In this document: positions 51,278 to 60,099 of the stretch, one piece after another | Numbering within the stretch: position 1 is the first letter of the stretch | Layout: each line of letters begins with the position of its first letter | Source of the DNA: Calditrichaceae bacterium | Lineage (GTDB): Bacteria > Calditrichota > Calditrichia > RBG-13-44-9 > J075 | Assembly: GCA_013360445.1 (NCBI GenBank) | Contig: JABWBP010000037.1 | Span: 1 to 64,000, forward strand | DNA: 64,000 nucleotides | Direction of reading: 5' to 3' | The notes under the pieces: model-generated | The model's input: the letters and a program-made list of their open reading frames with translations, nothing else | Told to the model about the DNA's origin: nothing | Databases searched by the model: none | Translations under genes and position numbers: made by a program

Positions 51278-52339
51278 ATGCACGTGTTGATAAAAATGAT
51301 CGCTTCGTTCGGCGGGACTGCTATTTTCATGTACCTGGCCTTCAAGAATATCCATCTTCCCAGCTTCTGGGAATCGCTCAGCGATACCGGTTGGCTGCTG
51401 ATCGTCGGCGCTTCCGCGATGACCGTGGTTTCCATGCTGCTGCGGGCCTGGCGCTGGCAAATCCTGCTCTCCCCCTTGAAGAAAGTGCCGTACTTTTCCG
51501 CATTTACCTTCACCATGATCGGTTTTATGGGTAATAATGTTCTTCCCGCCCATGCCGGGGAGGTCATAAAACCATACCTGTTGGGGAAAAAAGAGGGAAT
51601 CAGCGGCTTTTCGGCGCTGGCCACGGTGTTGATTGAGCGGGTGCTGGACTGCATTGCCCTGATCACTTTGTTTTTGAGCGTGCTCTTCTTCGTTCCCCTG
51701 CCCTTCTGGATGAAAACCGGCGGGCTGGCCGCGGGGTTCGGCAGCCTCGCCCTGCTTTTTCTAATGATCACTCTTGCTTCCGGGGAGAGCAGGATGCGGG
51801 ATAAATTATTCCGGCTGAATGAAAAATTCCCGGGGAAAATTCGCTCCTACACCCACCGGCATTTGATTACCTTTTTGGAAGGGTTAGCTATTTTCAAGCG
51901 CCGGGCTGCTCTCTTTCCCCTGATTGGAATTTCGCTGTTGATCTGGCTGCACATGTCCGCCACCGCCTACCTCATTTTGAAAGGATACCCCATGGCCGGG
52001 CCGGCCGGGGCGAACCTCTGGCTGGCCGCGGTGGTGGTGGTAGTATTCCTGGCCTTTGCCATTGTGCTGCCCTCCTCGCCGGGGTACTTGGGGATTACCC
52101 AGTGGGGATTCAAAATCGCTTTGGGACTCTTCGCCATCAATGAGATCGATGCCCTGGGATGCTCGGTCATCTTCAGCCTGACCCAGTACGTGCCGGTTAC
52201 GGCAGGGGGGATTATTTTATTGATGAAAGAGGGGATGTCGTTCAAATATTTGCGCAGCAGCGCCCGGACTCAACACGAAACGCTCGCCCCGGAAGCGCTG
52301 CTCCCCTACGAAAAAGCCCCCGGGCGAACGAAACCGTAG
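51278..52339 (+). CDS. LPG-synthase TM/UPF0104-type membrane protein (flippase-like)
   Basis: A 353-residue integral membrane protein with eight or so helices and a GGAGAGTGGGAAG ribosome region. The family signature RAWRWQILLSPLKKVPYFSA, then FMGNNVLPAHAGEVIKPYLL with the conserved NxxxPxxxGE pattern, and LATVLIERVLDCIALITLF identify the LPG_synthase_TM/AglD2-like family. IVLPSSPGYLGITQWGFKIA is the conserved second half. Members are thought to move lipid-linked intermediates across the inner membrane. Coupled with the upstream kinase-fold gene. Confidence 0.92.
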   Translation: MHVLIKMIASFGGTAIFMYLAFKNIHLPSFWESLSDTGWLLIVGASAMTVVSMLLRAWRWQILLSPLKKVPYFSAFTFTMIGFMGNNVLPAHAGEVIKPYLLGKKEGISGFSALATVLIERVLDCIALITLFLSVLFFVPLPFWMKTGGLAAGFGSLALLFLMITLASGESRMRDKLFRLNEKFPGKIRSYTHRHLITFLEGLAIFKRRAALFPLIGISLLIWLHMSATAYLILKGYPMAGPAGANLWLAAVVVVVFLAFAIVLPSSPGYLGITQWGFKIALGLFAINEIDALGCSVIFSLTQYVPVTAGGIILLMKEGMSFKYLRSSARTQHETLAPEALLPYEKAPGRTKP

Positions 52340-52395
52340 AAGTTTTTTGAAAGCGCCACGCTGAGAACGCGGGAACGAGTTTATGTCAAACTACT

Positions 52396-52439
52396 CGTTA
52401 CACAGATCTGTAACGCACTCCTGGAGGCTCTGCCTCCGG
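52396..52439. repeat. Two unlike hairpins after the flippase-like gene
   Basis: CGTTACACAGATCTGTAACG (52396-52415, 20 nt, perfect) and GGAGGCTCTGCCTCC (52423-52437) follow within 100 nt of the stop codon at 52339. They fit the same variable hairpin class and may end transcription from either side (convergent genes). Confidence 0.75.
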
Positions 52440-52467
52440 TACAATTTGTTATGCACCACTCCCCATC

Positions 52468-53007
52468 CTATTTGACCAGTTTCGAGATCGCCTTGAACTC
52501 CTCGGTTCCCGCCACTAACAACAGTTCGAACAGCAGGGATTCGCAGCCGGTCACGATGACCCCTTCATCGCGCATCCGCTGTACCGCGGTTTGCTTGTCG
52601 GACAGCCTGCGGGAGGAGACGCAGTCTTCTACCAACACCGGTTCGTAACCGATTTCCAGGAGATCCAGGGCGGTTTGCATCACGCAGACGTGGGTTTCGA
52701 TGCCCATCAAGATCACGTGATTCTTCCCGTGGTCGTTGAGAATGTTCACGAAATCCGGATCGCCGAAACAGCTAAAAGTAAGTTTTTCGATGGGATTGAA
52801 TTTGCCTAACGCTTTGGCAACCGCGGGGATGGTAGGCCCAAGCCCCCTGGTGTACTGTTGGGTGACCACCAACGGCACCTTCAGCACTTTCAATCCTTTG
52901 ATCAATTTAACCAGGTTTTCGGCGAGCTGTTGGTGCTCGTAAATGTGGGGAAACAATTTTTCCTGCGCGTCAACCACGACGGCAATGGCATCTTCTTTGG
53001 GGATCAT
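52468..53007 (-). CDS. Isochorismatase-family cysteine hydrolase
   Basis: About 179 residues from the ATG at 53007. The catalytic triad of the isochorismatase superfamily is visible: Asp in IAVVVDAQEKLFPHIYE, Lys in NPIEKLTFSCFGD, and Cys in MGIETHVCVMQTALDLLE with the usual cis-peptide. The shortened form fits the ISOC1/YcaC-like subgroup of nicotinamidase relatives. Substrate unknown. It stands on the minus strand upstream of a C-rich repeat. Confidence 0.9.
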   Translation of the reverse strand: MIPKEDAIAVVVDAQEKLFPHIYEHQQLAENLVKLIKGLKVLKVPLVVTQQYTRGLGPTIPAVAKALGKFNPIEKLTFSCFGDPDFVNILNDHGKNHVILMGIETHVCVMQTALDLLEIGYEPVLVEDCVSSRRLSDKQTAVQRMRDEGVIVTGCESLLFELLLVAGTEEFKAISKLVK

Positions 53008-53154
53008 GCGGGTCTCTCGAAGGTTTGAAGTTTTAATTTTCAACCACAAATTTGCCCGAATTTCACAGATTCGGTTTTCCCTGCGCTATTGCAATTGAGG
53101 CGGCCGAAAGTTAATCAACGCCGCCCTTTATTCAAATAGGGCAATAAAAAATGG

Positions 53155-53316
53155 CCGGGAACAGGGGCAGATGGCAGGGGCAGGAGCAGCAGGCAGAAGC
53201 AAGGGCGGGGAGCAGGAGCAGTAGGCAAGTACGCGATAGCGAATTCTACTTACACTATGGCAAGCCACCGCTCTCCCGGCTGCCCCCTATCCCTGCCCCC
53301 TGCTCCTGCCCCTGCC
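53155..53316. repeat. G-rich/C-rich inverted repeat island with 60-bp core
   Basis: G arm 53158-53218 (GGGGCAGATGGCAGGGGCAG and on), core 53221-53280, then C arm 53284-53316, which abuts the stop codon of the acetyl-CoA synthetase gene. The core is the reverse complement of the core at 42587-42647 with few differences. Bases 53008-53154 carry a CACAAATTTGCCCGAATTTC half-repeat and nothing else I recognise. Confidence 0.9.
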
Positions 53317-55242
53317 TCACTTCCGTCCTTCTAAGAGGGAATCCACCACCGTGGGATCGGCCAGGGTAGAGGTGTCGCCGATATGCTCCAAATCGTTCTC
53401 GGCGATTTTACGCAAGATGCGGCGCATGATTTTGCCGGAGCGGGTCTTGGGCAGGCCGGGGGTAAACTGGATCTTGTCCGGCACCGCATGGGGGCCGATC
53501 TGCTCCCGCACCGCCTTTGCAATCGCCTGGCTGATCGCTTCGCTGGGCTCCACCCCGGTCATCAGGGTAACGTAGGCATAAATCCCCTGCCCCTTAATGT
53601 CGTGCGGAAAGCCTACCACCGCTGCTTCTGCCACCCCTTCCGCTTTGCCAATCGCCCCCTCCACCTCCGCGGTGCCGATGCGGTGCCCGGAGACGTTCAG
53701 CACATCGTCCACCCGCCCGGTGATCCAGTAATAGCCATCCTCGTCGCGCCGCGCCCCGTCGCCGGTGAGGTAGTAACCGGGGAAGCGCGCAAAATAGGTC
53801 TGCCGGAAGCGCTCGTGATCCCCATACACTGTGCGCATCAGCGAGGGCCAGGCGCTCTTGATGGCCAGGTAGCCCTGCCCCGGCCCGGAGATTTCCTTGC
53901 CGGTTTCATCCAGCAGCACCGGCTCGATCCCGAAGAACGGCAGGGTGGCGGAGCCGGGTTTGGTGGGAATCGCTCCCGGCAGCGGCGTGAGCAGAATTCC
54001 CCCGGTCTCGGTTTGCCACCAGGTATCTACAATCGGGCACTTCTCCCGCCCGATCACCCGGTAATACCACATCCACTCCGGCTCCTTGATGGTTTCTCCC
54101 ACGGTGCCTAACAGGCGCAGGGAGGACAAATCGTGGCGGTTCGGCCAGCTATCTCCCTCCTTCATCAGCGCCCGCAAAGCGGTGGGAGCGGTGTAGAACT
54201 GGTTTACCCGGTGCTTTTCCACGATCTGCCAGAAGCGCCCGTAATCCGGGTAGGTGGGAACTCCTTCATACATCATGGTAATGGCGCGGTTCGACATCGG
54301 CCCGTAAATGATGTAGGAATGCCCGGTAATCCAGCCGATATCCGCGGTGCACCAGTAAATATCCCCTTCATGGTAGTCAAAAATCTTCTCGTGAGTGAAG
54401 GAGGTGTAAACGATGTAGCCGCCGGTGGTGTGCAGCACCCCTTTGGGTTTGCCGGTGGAGCCGGAGGTGTAGAGGATGAACAGGGGGTCTTCGGCGTCCA
54501 TCGGCTCCGCGGGGCAGACCGGGGCGGCGTTAGCCATCTCCTGGTGCCACCACAGGTCGCGCCCCGGTTGCATGTTCACCGCCTGGCCGGTGCGCTTTAC
54601 CACGACCACCGTCTCGATGGATGGGGTAGCCTGCAATGCTTTGTCGGCGTTGGTTTTCATGGGGATGTCGTTCTTGGCGCCCCGCATCCCGGTGTCCTGG
54701 GTGATGAGCAGCTTGCAGGCGGAGTCGTTGATGCGGTCGCGCAGGGATTCGGCGCTGAAAGCTCCGAAGACGATGGAGTGCACCGCCCCAATGCGGGCGC
54801 AGGCCAGCATGGCGAAGGCCAGCTCCGGCACCATCTGCAAGTAGATGCACACCCGGTCGCCTTTCCCCACTCCCCGGCTTTTCAGCACGTTGGCGAACTT
54901 CTGCACTTCCGCCAGCACCTCCGCGTAGGTAAAATGGCGGTGTTCGCCGGGATCGTTGCCTTCCCAGATGATGGCGGTTTTATCGCCGTGCCCGGCTTCT
55001 ACGTGGCGGTCCAAACAATTGTAGCAGGCGTTGAGCTTGCCTCCCTTGAACCAGGCCACCCGGGCATGCATAAAATCGTATTCCCGAACCGAATTCCATT
55101 TCTCGAACCAGTGGATGCGTTCGGCGACTTCGCTCCAAAAATCCTCCGGCTGCTCGATGGACTTGTGATACGCAGCCCGATATTGCTCTAAAGAATTGAT
55201 ATGCGCTCTCTCTGAAAAACCGGGGTGAGGATGAAATATCAT
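53317..55242 (-). CDS. acs: Acetyl-coenzyme A synthetase
   Basis: About 641 residues from the ATG at 55242, which follows AAGGAGG closely. It activates acetate with ATP and CoA through acetyl-AMP. Signatures: [20 protein letters not shown] (AMP-binding P-loop), [58 protein letters not shown] and the C-terminal [16 protein letters not shown] with the acetylatable lysine. Length and order are those of bacterial Acs. It lies alone, preceded by a 384-bp gap that also serves the RRM gene on the other strand. Confidence 0.97.
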   Translation of the reverse strand: MIFHPHPGFSERAHINSLEQYRAAYHKSIEQPEDFWSEVAERIHWFEKWNSVREYDFMHARVAWFKGGKLNACYNCLDRHVEAGHGDKTAIIWEGNDPGEHRHFTYAEVLAEVQKFANVLKSRGVGKGDRVCIYLQMVPELAFAMLACARIGAVHSIVFGAFSAESLRDRINDSACKLLITQDTGMRGAKNDIPMKTNADKALQATPSIETVVVVKRTGQAVNMQPGRDLWWHQEMANAAPVCPAEPMDAEDPLFILYTSGSTGKPKGVLHTTGGYIVYTSFTHEKIFDYHEGDIYWCTADIGWITGHSYIIYGPMSNRAITMMYEGVPTYPDYGRFWQIVEKHRVNQFYTAPTALRALMKEGDSWPNRHDLSSLRLLGTVGETIKEPEWMWYYRVIGREKCPIVDTWWQTETGGILLTPLPGAIPTKPGSATLPFFGIEPVLLDETGKEISGPGQGYLAIKSAWPSLMRTVYGDHERFRQTYFARFPGYYLTGDGARRDEDGYYWITGRVDDVLNVSGHRIGTAEVEGAIGKAEGVAEAAVVGFPHDIKGQGIYAYVTLMTGVEPSEAISQAIAKAVREQIGPHAVPDKIQFTPGLPKTRSGKIMRRILRKIAENDLEHIGDTSTLADPTVVDSLLEGRK

Positions 55243-55626
55243 AACTGTTTCCTCCTTGTCTTGAATTAGTGATTTATGATTATCGGATGCTGATTTACGT
55301 TTCACGCCAGACAGTTACGGATAAAATCGCCCGGCGGGGAGATGCTTTCCCGCTGACCAACTCGGGTAATTTGGAAAATATAAAACAAAGTTGCCCATGA
55401 TGTGAGCGTGATTTCATTTTCCGATTTCAAGAATTTCTCTTTCAAAGAAAGAATTTATTCAGTTGCGTACAATATATATTTTTGCCAAAATTCAATGTGA
55501 TGAAGTTTCGCGAACTTTGAAAGGTCTTGCGGAATGGCGGCGTCATGAGTTGCTCACCATTTTCATCATTATTCTGTGTTCTGTACCAAATCACCATCTT
55601 TCTCACTTACCAAGAGGAGCGTTATA
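55243..55626. other. Divergent intergenic region between acs and the RRM gene
   Basis: The stretch is AT-rich and free of the word repeats that fill most other gaps. It must hold the promoters of both genes. I can see AT-rich boxes near 55490-55500 (ACAATATATATTTTTGCC) but cannot pick out a convincing -35/-10 pair. The strong ribosome sites are AAGGAGG for acs (55250-55256) and GAGGAG at 55615-55620 for the RRM gene. Cold-shock-type RRM genes often have long regulatory leaders; here that is only a possibility. Confidence 0.5.
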
Positions 55627-55947
55627 ATGAATCTGTATGTTGGCAATCTCGCGCGTGAAGTTACCGAGGATGATCTCCGCCAGGCTTTCGAGGCTTACGG
55701 TGAAGTCAGTTCCGTTGCGCTGATCAAGGATAAATTCAGCGGTGAGCCCCGGGGATTCGGATTTGTAGAAATGCCGGCGAAGGATCAAGCCATTGCCGCC
55801 ATCAACGGCCTCAACGGCCAGGAGTTGAAAGGGCGTGCGCTGGTCGTTAACGAGGCGCGGCCGCGCGAAGAACGGCGGCGCGGCGGCGGAGGCGGGGGTG
55901 ACCGCGACCGCAGAAAAGGCGGCGGAGGTGGTCGCCGTTCGTGGTAA
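55627..55947 (+). CDS. RRM RNA-binding protein with Arg/Gly-rich tail
   Basis: About 106 residues from the ATG at 55627 (GAGGAG 7 nt upstream). One RRM domain: RNP2 MNLYVGNLAR at residues 1-10 and RNP1 EPRGFGFVEM at about 40-50, with the expected aromatic residues. The tail from about residue 80 is rich in Arg and Gly (REERRRGGGGGGDRDRRKGG). Such small RRM proteins of cyanobacteria and FCB bacteria bind RNA and often respond to cold. No neighbours point to a more exact job. Confidence 0.93.
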   Translation: MNLYVGNLAREVTEDDLRQAFEAYGEVSSVALIKDKFSGEPRGFGFVEMPAKDQAIAAINGLNGQELKGRALVVNEARPREERRRGGGGGGDRDRRKGGGGGRRSW

Positions 55948-55987
55948 GCTCACCGAATCGGCAGCGTTTTATTCGATACTGAAGAGC

Positions 55988-56024
55988 GGTAAGAGCGGCG
56001 GCGGAATCGCATCGCCGCTCTTGC
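55988..56024. terminator. Hairpin after the RRM gene
   Basis: AAGAGCGGCG (from 55990) pairs with CGCCGCTCTT (ending about 56022) across a 12-nt loop; a U-run is missing, so a Rho-independent stop is uncertain. It lies between convergent genes. Confidence 0.5.
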
Positions 56025-56141
56025 CGATTCAACGCAGGATTACTGAGCGCATGGTTACGAGTGCGAGAGAGAGCTTACACTGCTTCATCCCCACTTTTCC
56101 CAAAGCCGGGCAACTCTCCTTCTCCAAAATGCTTCATTTCC

Positions 56142-57377
56142 CTAAAACAGCTCCGCTATCTCCACCGCGCACAAATACCCGAACAATAGCAGGGAAACCG
56201 TTAGCAGCAGGTTGATATACCAGCGGTTTCGTAACTCCCCCACCCAGTCGCGGCGATTGTTCATGTACAGCAGCGCCAGGGCTAAAAAGGGCATGAAAAA
56301 CGCGCTGGTGATGGAATAGATGACCACCAGCCAGACCGGTTTTTTGAATAACAGCAGCAGCACCGGCGGAAATGCGAGGTAGAGCAGGTAGCCTTTGTAA
56401 TACCAGGAGCCGGAGCCGGCCTCCGCCGGCCTGGAGGAGGTTTTCTTACCTCTCCGAAGCTGCATGAAATCCGCAAACAGGTAGGGAATTCCCTGCCACA
56501 CCCCCAACAGGGAAGTAAAAACCGCTCCCCAGAACCCTATTAAGAAAGCCCACTTTCCCGGCGCGCCCAGCACCGTTTCCATACGGTTGGCCAGCGCCAG
56601 GGCCATTTGATTTTGTTCGGTAATCATGTCCGGGTGGAGACCGGCGGAGACGATGATCATCGCCGCCCCGAACAGGCCGGTGAGCAGGTAGGCAGTTCCC
56701 AGGTCGAAGATTACCGGGCGGTGAAAGGAGCGCCCCTCCCACTTCTTCTCCCGGATCCAATAACTGTAATTCAACAGGGTGACGCTGCCGCCCACCCCGC
56801 CGATCACCCCCAAAATGAATTTGCCGGAACCTTTCGGGATGTTAGGAGTCGCCAGCGCCGGCAGCAGCGCGGCCCAATCCGGCTTTATCCAGGCGGCGCA
56901 GGCCAGGATGGTCACGAACATCAGCGCGATGAACCCTTTCATCAGCGCTTCGAATAAGCGGTACCGCCCCAGGAAGATCAACACCACCGCCGCCAGGGAG
57001 TGAATCGCCCCCCAGGCAATCAGCGGGAGTTGGGGAAACATGGCGTGCGCCGCCAGCCCGCAGGCCGCGATCAACGCCGCCGCCACGATAAAAGACCATA
57101 AGACCAGGTAAATAATGAACCCTGACGATACCCCCGCTCCCAATTTATCTGCCCAGCCCTCTAACAGGGTTTCCCCGGTGGCAAGCTGCCAGCGCGCAAT
57201 CCCTTCGTTCAAGACGAATTTGATCACCGCCCCGAAAATCGCCGCCCAGAGAATTGCCTCGCCGTATTTTGCCCCCGCCACTGCGGCGGCGATCATGTCC
57301 CCTGCTCCCACCCCGGTCGCCGCCACCGCCGCGCCGGGACCAATCATTTTCAGGTTCTCGCGCAGGTTTCTTTTCAT
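56142..57377 (-). CDS. Divergent Nramp-like metal transporter
   Basis: A 411-residue membrane protein with about eleven helices. It aligns in plan with Nramp divalent metal transporters: GPGAAVAATGVGAGDMIAAA replaces the canonical GPGxxxxxxxxDPGN of helix 1, and helix 6 reads GGVGGSVTLLNYSYWIRE with no MPH. The LeuT-fold substrate site is therefore altered and it may not carry Mn or Fe as classical family members do. Charged tail residues and the helix count otherwise fit. It is convergent to the RRM gene and divergent from no close partner; the lytic transglycosylase gene 85 bp upstream is on the same strand. Confidence 0.85.
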   Translation of the reverse strand: MKRNLRENLKMIGPGAAVAATGVGAGDMIAAAVAGAKYGEAILWAAIFGAVIKFVLNEGIARWQLATGETLLEGWADKLGAGVSSGFIIYLVLWSFIVAAALIAACGLAAHAMFPQLPLIAWGAIHSLAAVVLIFLGRYRLFEALMKGFIALMFVTILACAAWIKPDWAALLPALATPNIPKGSGKFILGVIGGVGGSVTLLNYSYWIREKKWEGRSFHRPVIFDLGTAYLLTGLFGAAMIIVSAGLHPDMITEQNQMALALANRMETVLGAPGKWAFLIGFWGAVFTSLLGVWQGIPYLFADFMQLRRGKKTSSRPAEAGSGSWYYKGYLLYLAFPPVLLLLFKKPVWLVVIYSITSAFFMPFLALALLYMNNRRDWVGELRNRWYINLLLTVSLLLFGYLCAVEIAELF

Positions 57378-57461
57378 ACCGATCTATGATGTTAACCACC
57401 CATCTGCCGCCGGGTGGTGTCCTAAAACCCAAACACTATAACACGAAAACACTCGAACACC

Positions 57462-58595
57462 TCAATACAAATTTATCCGCTGAATTACTTTTTGGAGATA
57501 GTCGCGGGTTTCCCAATAGGGGAGGTTGTAGAGCAAGTGCTGGTATAAGCGCGGCGGGGTCATGGCGTTGATTGCCGGGATGGCCGCGCCGACGTTGCGC
57601 CCCCCGCCGAAAGCCCGGGCCACGTTGTAAGGGCCGGTGTTGTATCCCGCGGTCATTACGTACTGGCGTTTTTGCGCCTCCCCCACCGCCCCGAAATAGT
57701 GATACTCCAATTTGTGCAGATAAACAGTCCCTAATTCGATATTGGCCTGGGGATCGAAGAGCAGCGCCGGGGAAGGCTCTCCCCGCCCGCCTAAGAATTC
57801 GTAGGCCTCTTTTCCCCCGGAGAAGGGAACTAACTGCATCAATCCGTAGGCGTGGCCGACGCCCCCGCCGGAGCGCCGGAAGGTGGAGATCGCCCGGGGA
57901 TTGAAAGAGGATTCGGTGTGGATCACCGCCATTACCAATTTGGGATTCACGTTGTATTTTCGGGCAAACTCCCGCACCAGGGGGGCCACCCGCTGCGCCC
58001 GGGCGCGCAGGTGATCCTGGCGGAAGGGGATGGTGATGTCCATCTTCTCGTAGGTACGCCCGTTGGGGGCGAGGTGGGAGCGAACTTCCAGGTAGCCGGG
58101 GGGAATGCGGCCGGCGTTGGGGTCGATTTCCAACTGGTTCTCCAGGATGGGGGGTTCGTTCGGGCGCGCCCGTTCGCGCAGTAACTGGTGCAGCATGGCA
58201 ATGGCGCGCTGCTGCAGCACTCCGGGGTCCTCCCCTTTCTCGCCCAATATTTCGATTTTCAAATTGCCGTTCTCGAAATCCGCCTGGAAACGGCTGCTCT
58301 CGTTCTCCCCGTAGCCCACCCAAACCCGCACGTCGGAGAATTTCAGATCCTGCCATTTCTTTTTCACCGCTTCCACGTGGGCGTTCCAGGCCGCGGATTC
58401 CCGCTCGACCATATCCTGCCAGTGGAGCCGCTCCGCTTCCCGTTGTTTGTCCCAGGCTTCCTTTTCCCGCCGGTTGCGCTCCTCCCAGCGATTTTTCTCC
58501 CGCTGCCGTTGCTGCTCCCAGGTTTCCTGCTGCGCAAACATCGGTGCGGCAGCCCAGAAAACAGCCATGAGCAGAATACCCGCAAGTCTCATCAT
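57462..58595 (-). CDS. MltC-like membrane-associated lytic transglycosylase
   Basis: A 377-residue protein with signal peptide (LAGILLMAVFWAAAPMFAQ). Residues 25-80 are a charged, coiled-coil-like stretch rich in Glu, Arg and Trp. Residues 80-210 resemble the DUF3393 N-terminal domain of MltC. Residues 210-377 are an SLT family 1 domain: catalytic Glu in MAVIHTESSFNPRAIS, AYGLMQLVP, and AGYNTGPYNVARAFGGG. The enzyme cleaves glycan strands, forming 1,6-anhydro-muramyl ends. The start has a weak GAAAG site. A second transglycosylase gene follows upstream at 58845 in the same direction. Confidence 0.92.
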   Translation of the reverse strand: MMRLAGILLMAVFWAAAPMFAQQETWEQQRQREKNRWEERNRREKEAWDKQREAERLHWQDMVERESAAWNAHVEAVKKKWQDLKFSDVRVWVGYGENESSRFQADFENGNLKIEILGEKGEDPGVLQQRAIAMLHQLLRERARPNEPPILENQLEIDPNAGRIPPGYLEVRSHLAPNGRTYEKMDITIPFRQDHLRARAQRVAPLVREFARKYNVNPKLVMAVIHTESSFNPRAISTFRRSGGGVGHAYGLMQLVPFSGGKEAYEFLGGRGEPSPALLFDPQANIELGTVYLHKLEYHYFGAVGEAQKRQYVMTAGYNTGPYNVARAFGGGRNVGAAIPAINAMTPPRLYQHLLYNLPYWETRDYLQKVIQRINLY

Positions 58596-58639
58596 CCGCT
58601 TTCCCTCGAATTCTGATATACCAATGGAACTTTCAATAT

Positions 58640-58735
58640 TGTTATTTCGCCCTGTTGGGCTTGTATTTTATGATGATTGTTTTCCCCAGGGCGTTGCCCT
58701 GGGCTATTCTATAACGCCCCGTTGGGGCTTTGGGT
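58640..58735. repeat. GCCCTGTTGGGC-type hairpins
   Basis: GCCCTGTTGGGC (about 58651), CCCAGGGCGTTGCCCTGGG (58684-58702) and GCCCCGTTGGGGC (58712-58724) are three hairpins with the same GTTG or TTG loop and different stems. They lie between the two transglycosylase genes, upstream of 57462. The remaining bases to 58844 show nothing I recognise. Confidence 0.8.
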
Positions 58736-58844
58736 GAGAAAAAGCATCGGCACTGAAAAATTTACGGCAAGAAATTATTCTGCCGATCAATCATTCTGCT
58801 ACAAAAAACCCTGGAACGATGGGGATTGCACAAGCCCGCCCGGC

Positions 58845-59921
58845 TCAGGGCTGCGAAGCAATGGCCTCCAGTTTCAAGGTGATTTCGTAGTGATTGATCA
58901 ACACGTGGCTCACGTAGGTGGCGGTTTCATCGAGGGAGGGGATTTTTCCGTACGGTTTGTACATCCCCTCGTCGGCGGTGCGGTACAGGCCGGCATTGTA
59001 ACCGGCGGTGGCCGCCAGAATGTTGCCGTTGCGGGATTTCAAGCCCCCGGCCAGCATTCGCACCATGGTGTAAACCGGCTTTTTATAGCTGAAGCGCTCA
59101 TCGAAATTCAAAATGAAGTTCAAATCCGGGTCTGCGAATATGTCTCTTCCCTCGACGTTGGCAAGCAGGTAGGCGCGGAACTCATCTCTCGCCTGATTTA
59201 TTTGTTCGTCGAACTGCTTTAAGCGGTTGAGGTAGGCCAGGTACTCCCCGGCTTCCCGGCGATAATCCGCCCGGTCCCCGGCGGCGAGGATTTGCAAGGT
59301 CTCTTCCAGGGTGAATTCTTTTGCGGGACGGTTTCCGCGCCGGTATTCGCCGCGCTCCCTGCGCAGTTGATAGTACTCATCGGCTTTCCCCCCTGCTTCC
59401 GGCAGCCGGTAAGGCGGCTGGCGGTGTTCCGGGCGGGTTCCGGCGCACAATATGCCGTGCTCCTGCGCGGTAGGCTGGATCACCTGGCAAATCCCCACCG
59501 CCAACGCGCGGGAGATCGCGAATTCATGGAAATAGGATTCTTTCATGATCTGCGCCGCTATCCAGGCCGGATCAAGGGGGTAAATGTGCTGACATTCGCG
59601 AACGGCCCGCAAAATCCAGTAGATGATGTGGTAGATGCGTTTTTCCAGGTCCACTTCCCGGAAGGTTTTGCCCCATACCGGCATGGGTTGGTTGCTAAAA
59701 TTGGCTTGCAGCACCTCCAGGGCGGCGCGGGTAAGGGCCTGGCGATAGTTTTTATCGGCGGTCTCCGAGGGGGGGAGGTAATCTCTGGGGATGATAAAAT
59801 TCAAGGGGGCGCGGGCGCCGGAGCCGGTTTCCTGCCCGGCTAACAGTTGCGAAACGTCCGCGAGGGACAATAAAACCGCCCCGCTCAATCCTTTCAAAAA
59901 AATCCTGCGATTGGAATCCAT
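58845..59921 (-). CDS. Lytic transglycosylase with split SLT domain and Tat-like signal
   Basis: A 358-residue protein. The N-terminus SNRRIFLKGLSGAVLLSLAD is a twin-arginine-type signal peptide (RRxFLK). The SLT-like core shows the catalytic Glu in AAQIMKESYFHEFAIS and GICQVIQPTAQEHGI, but the next family motif (AATAGYNAGLYRTAD) comes only about 150 residues later; a charged, Tyr/Arg/Glu-rich insertion (AGTRPEHRQPPYRLPEAGGK and on) separates the halves. A periplasmic wall lytic enzyme is likely. The insert may give a partner or cofactor site, and Tat export suggests that the protein folds before export. Confidence 0.78.
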   Translation of the reverse strand: MDSNRRIFLKGLSGAVLLSLADVSQLLAGQETGSGARAPLNFIIPRDYLPPSETADKNYRQALTRAALEVLQANFSNQPMPVWGKTFREVDLEKRIYHIIYWILRAVRECQHIYPLDPAWIAAQIMKESYFHEFAISRALAVGICQVIQPTAQEHGILCAGTRPEHRQPPYRLPEAGGKADEYYQLRRERGEYRRGNRPAKEFTLEETLQILAAGDRADYRREAGEYLAYLNRLKQFDEQINQARDEFRAYLLANVEGRDIFADPDLNFILNFDERFSYKKPVYTMVRMLAGGLKSRNGNILAATAGYNAGLYRTADEGMYKPYGKIPSLDETATYVSHVLINHYEITLKLEAIASQP

Positions 59922-60026
59922 CGGCTTAGCTCCCGGGGATGAGGTGCGCTGATTTTTGGAATTCCAAATATCACAAAATTTTCAAGTGAAGCAAGGGCTA
60001 ATAAATAAAATCGTTGTGATTTAGCT

Positions 60027-60090
60027 TTCAGCGATCAGCGTCGGTACTTTCAAAAACTTTTTAGCTGAAAGCTGAATGCTGATCGCTGAA
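60027..60090. repeat. TTCAGCGATCAGC inverted repeat
   Basis: TTCAGCGATCAGC (60027-60039) pairs perfectly with 60078-60090; more AGCTTTCAGC/GCTGAAAGCT words surround it. It lies downstream of the kinase-fusion gene (60100) on the minus strand and may end its transcript. Confidence 0.8.
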
Positions 60091-60099
60091 AAAAAGCGC

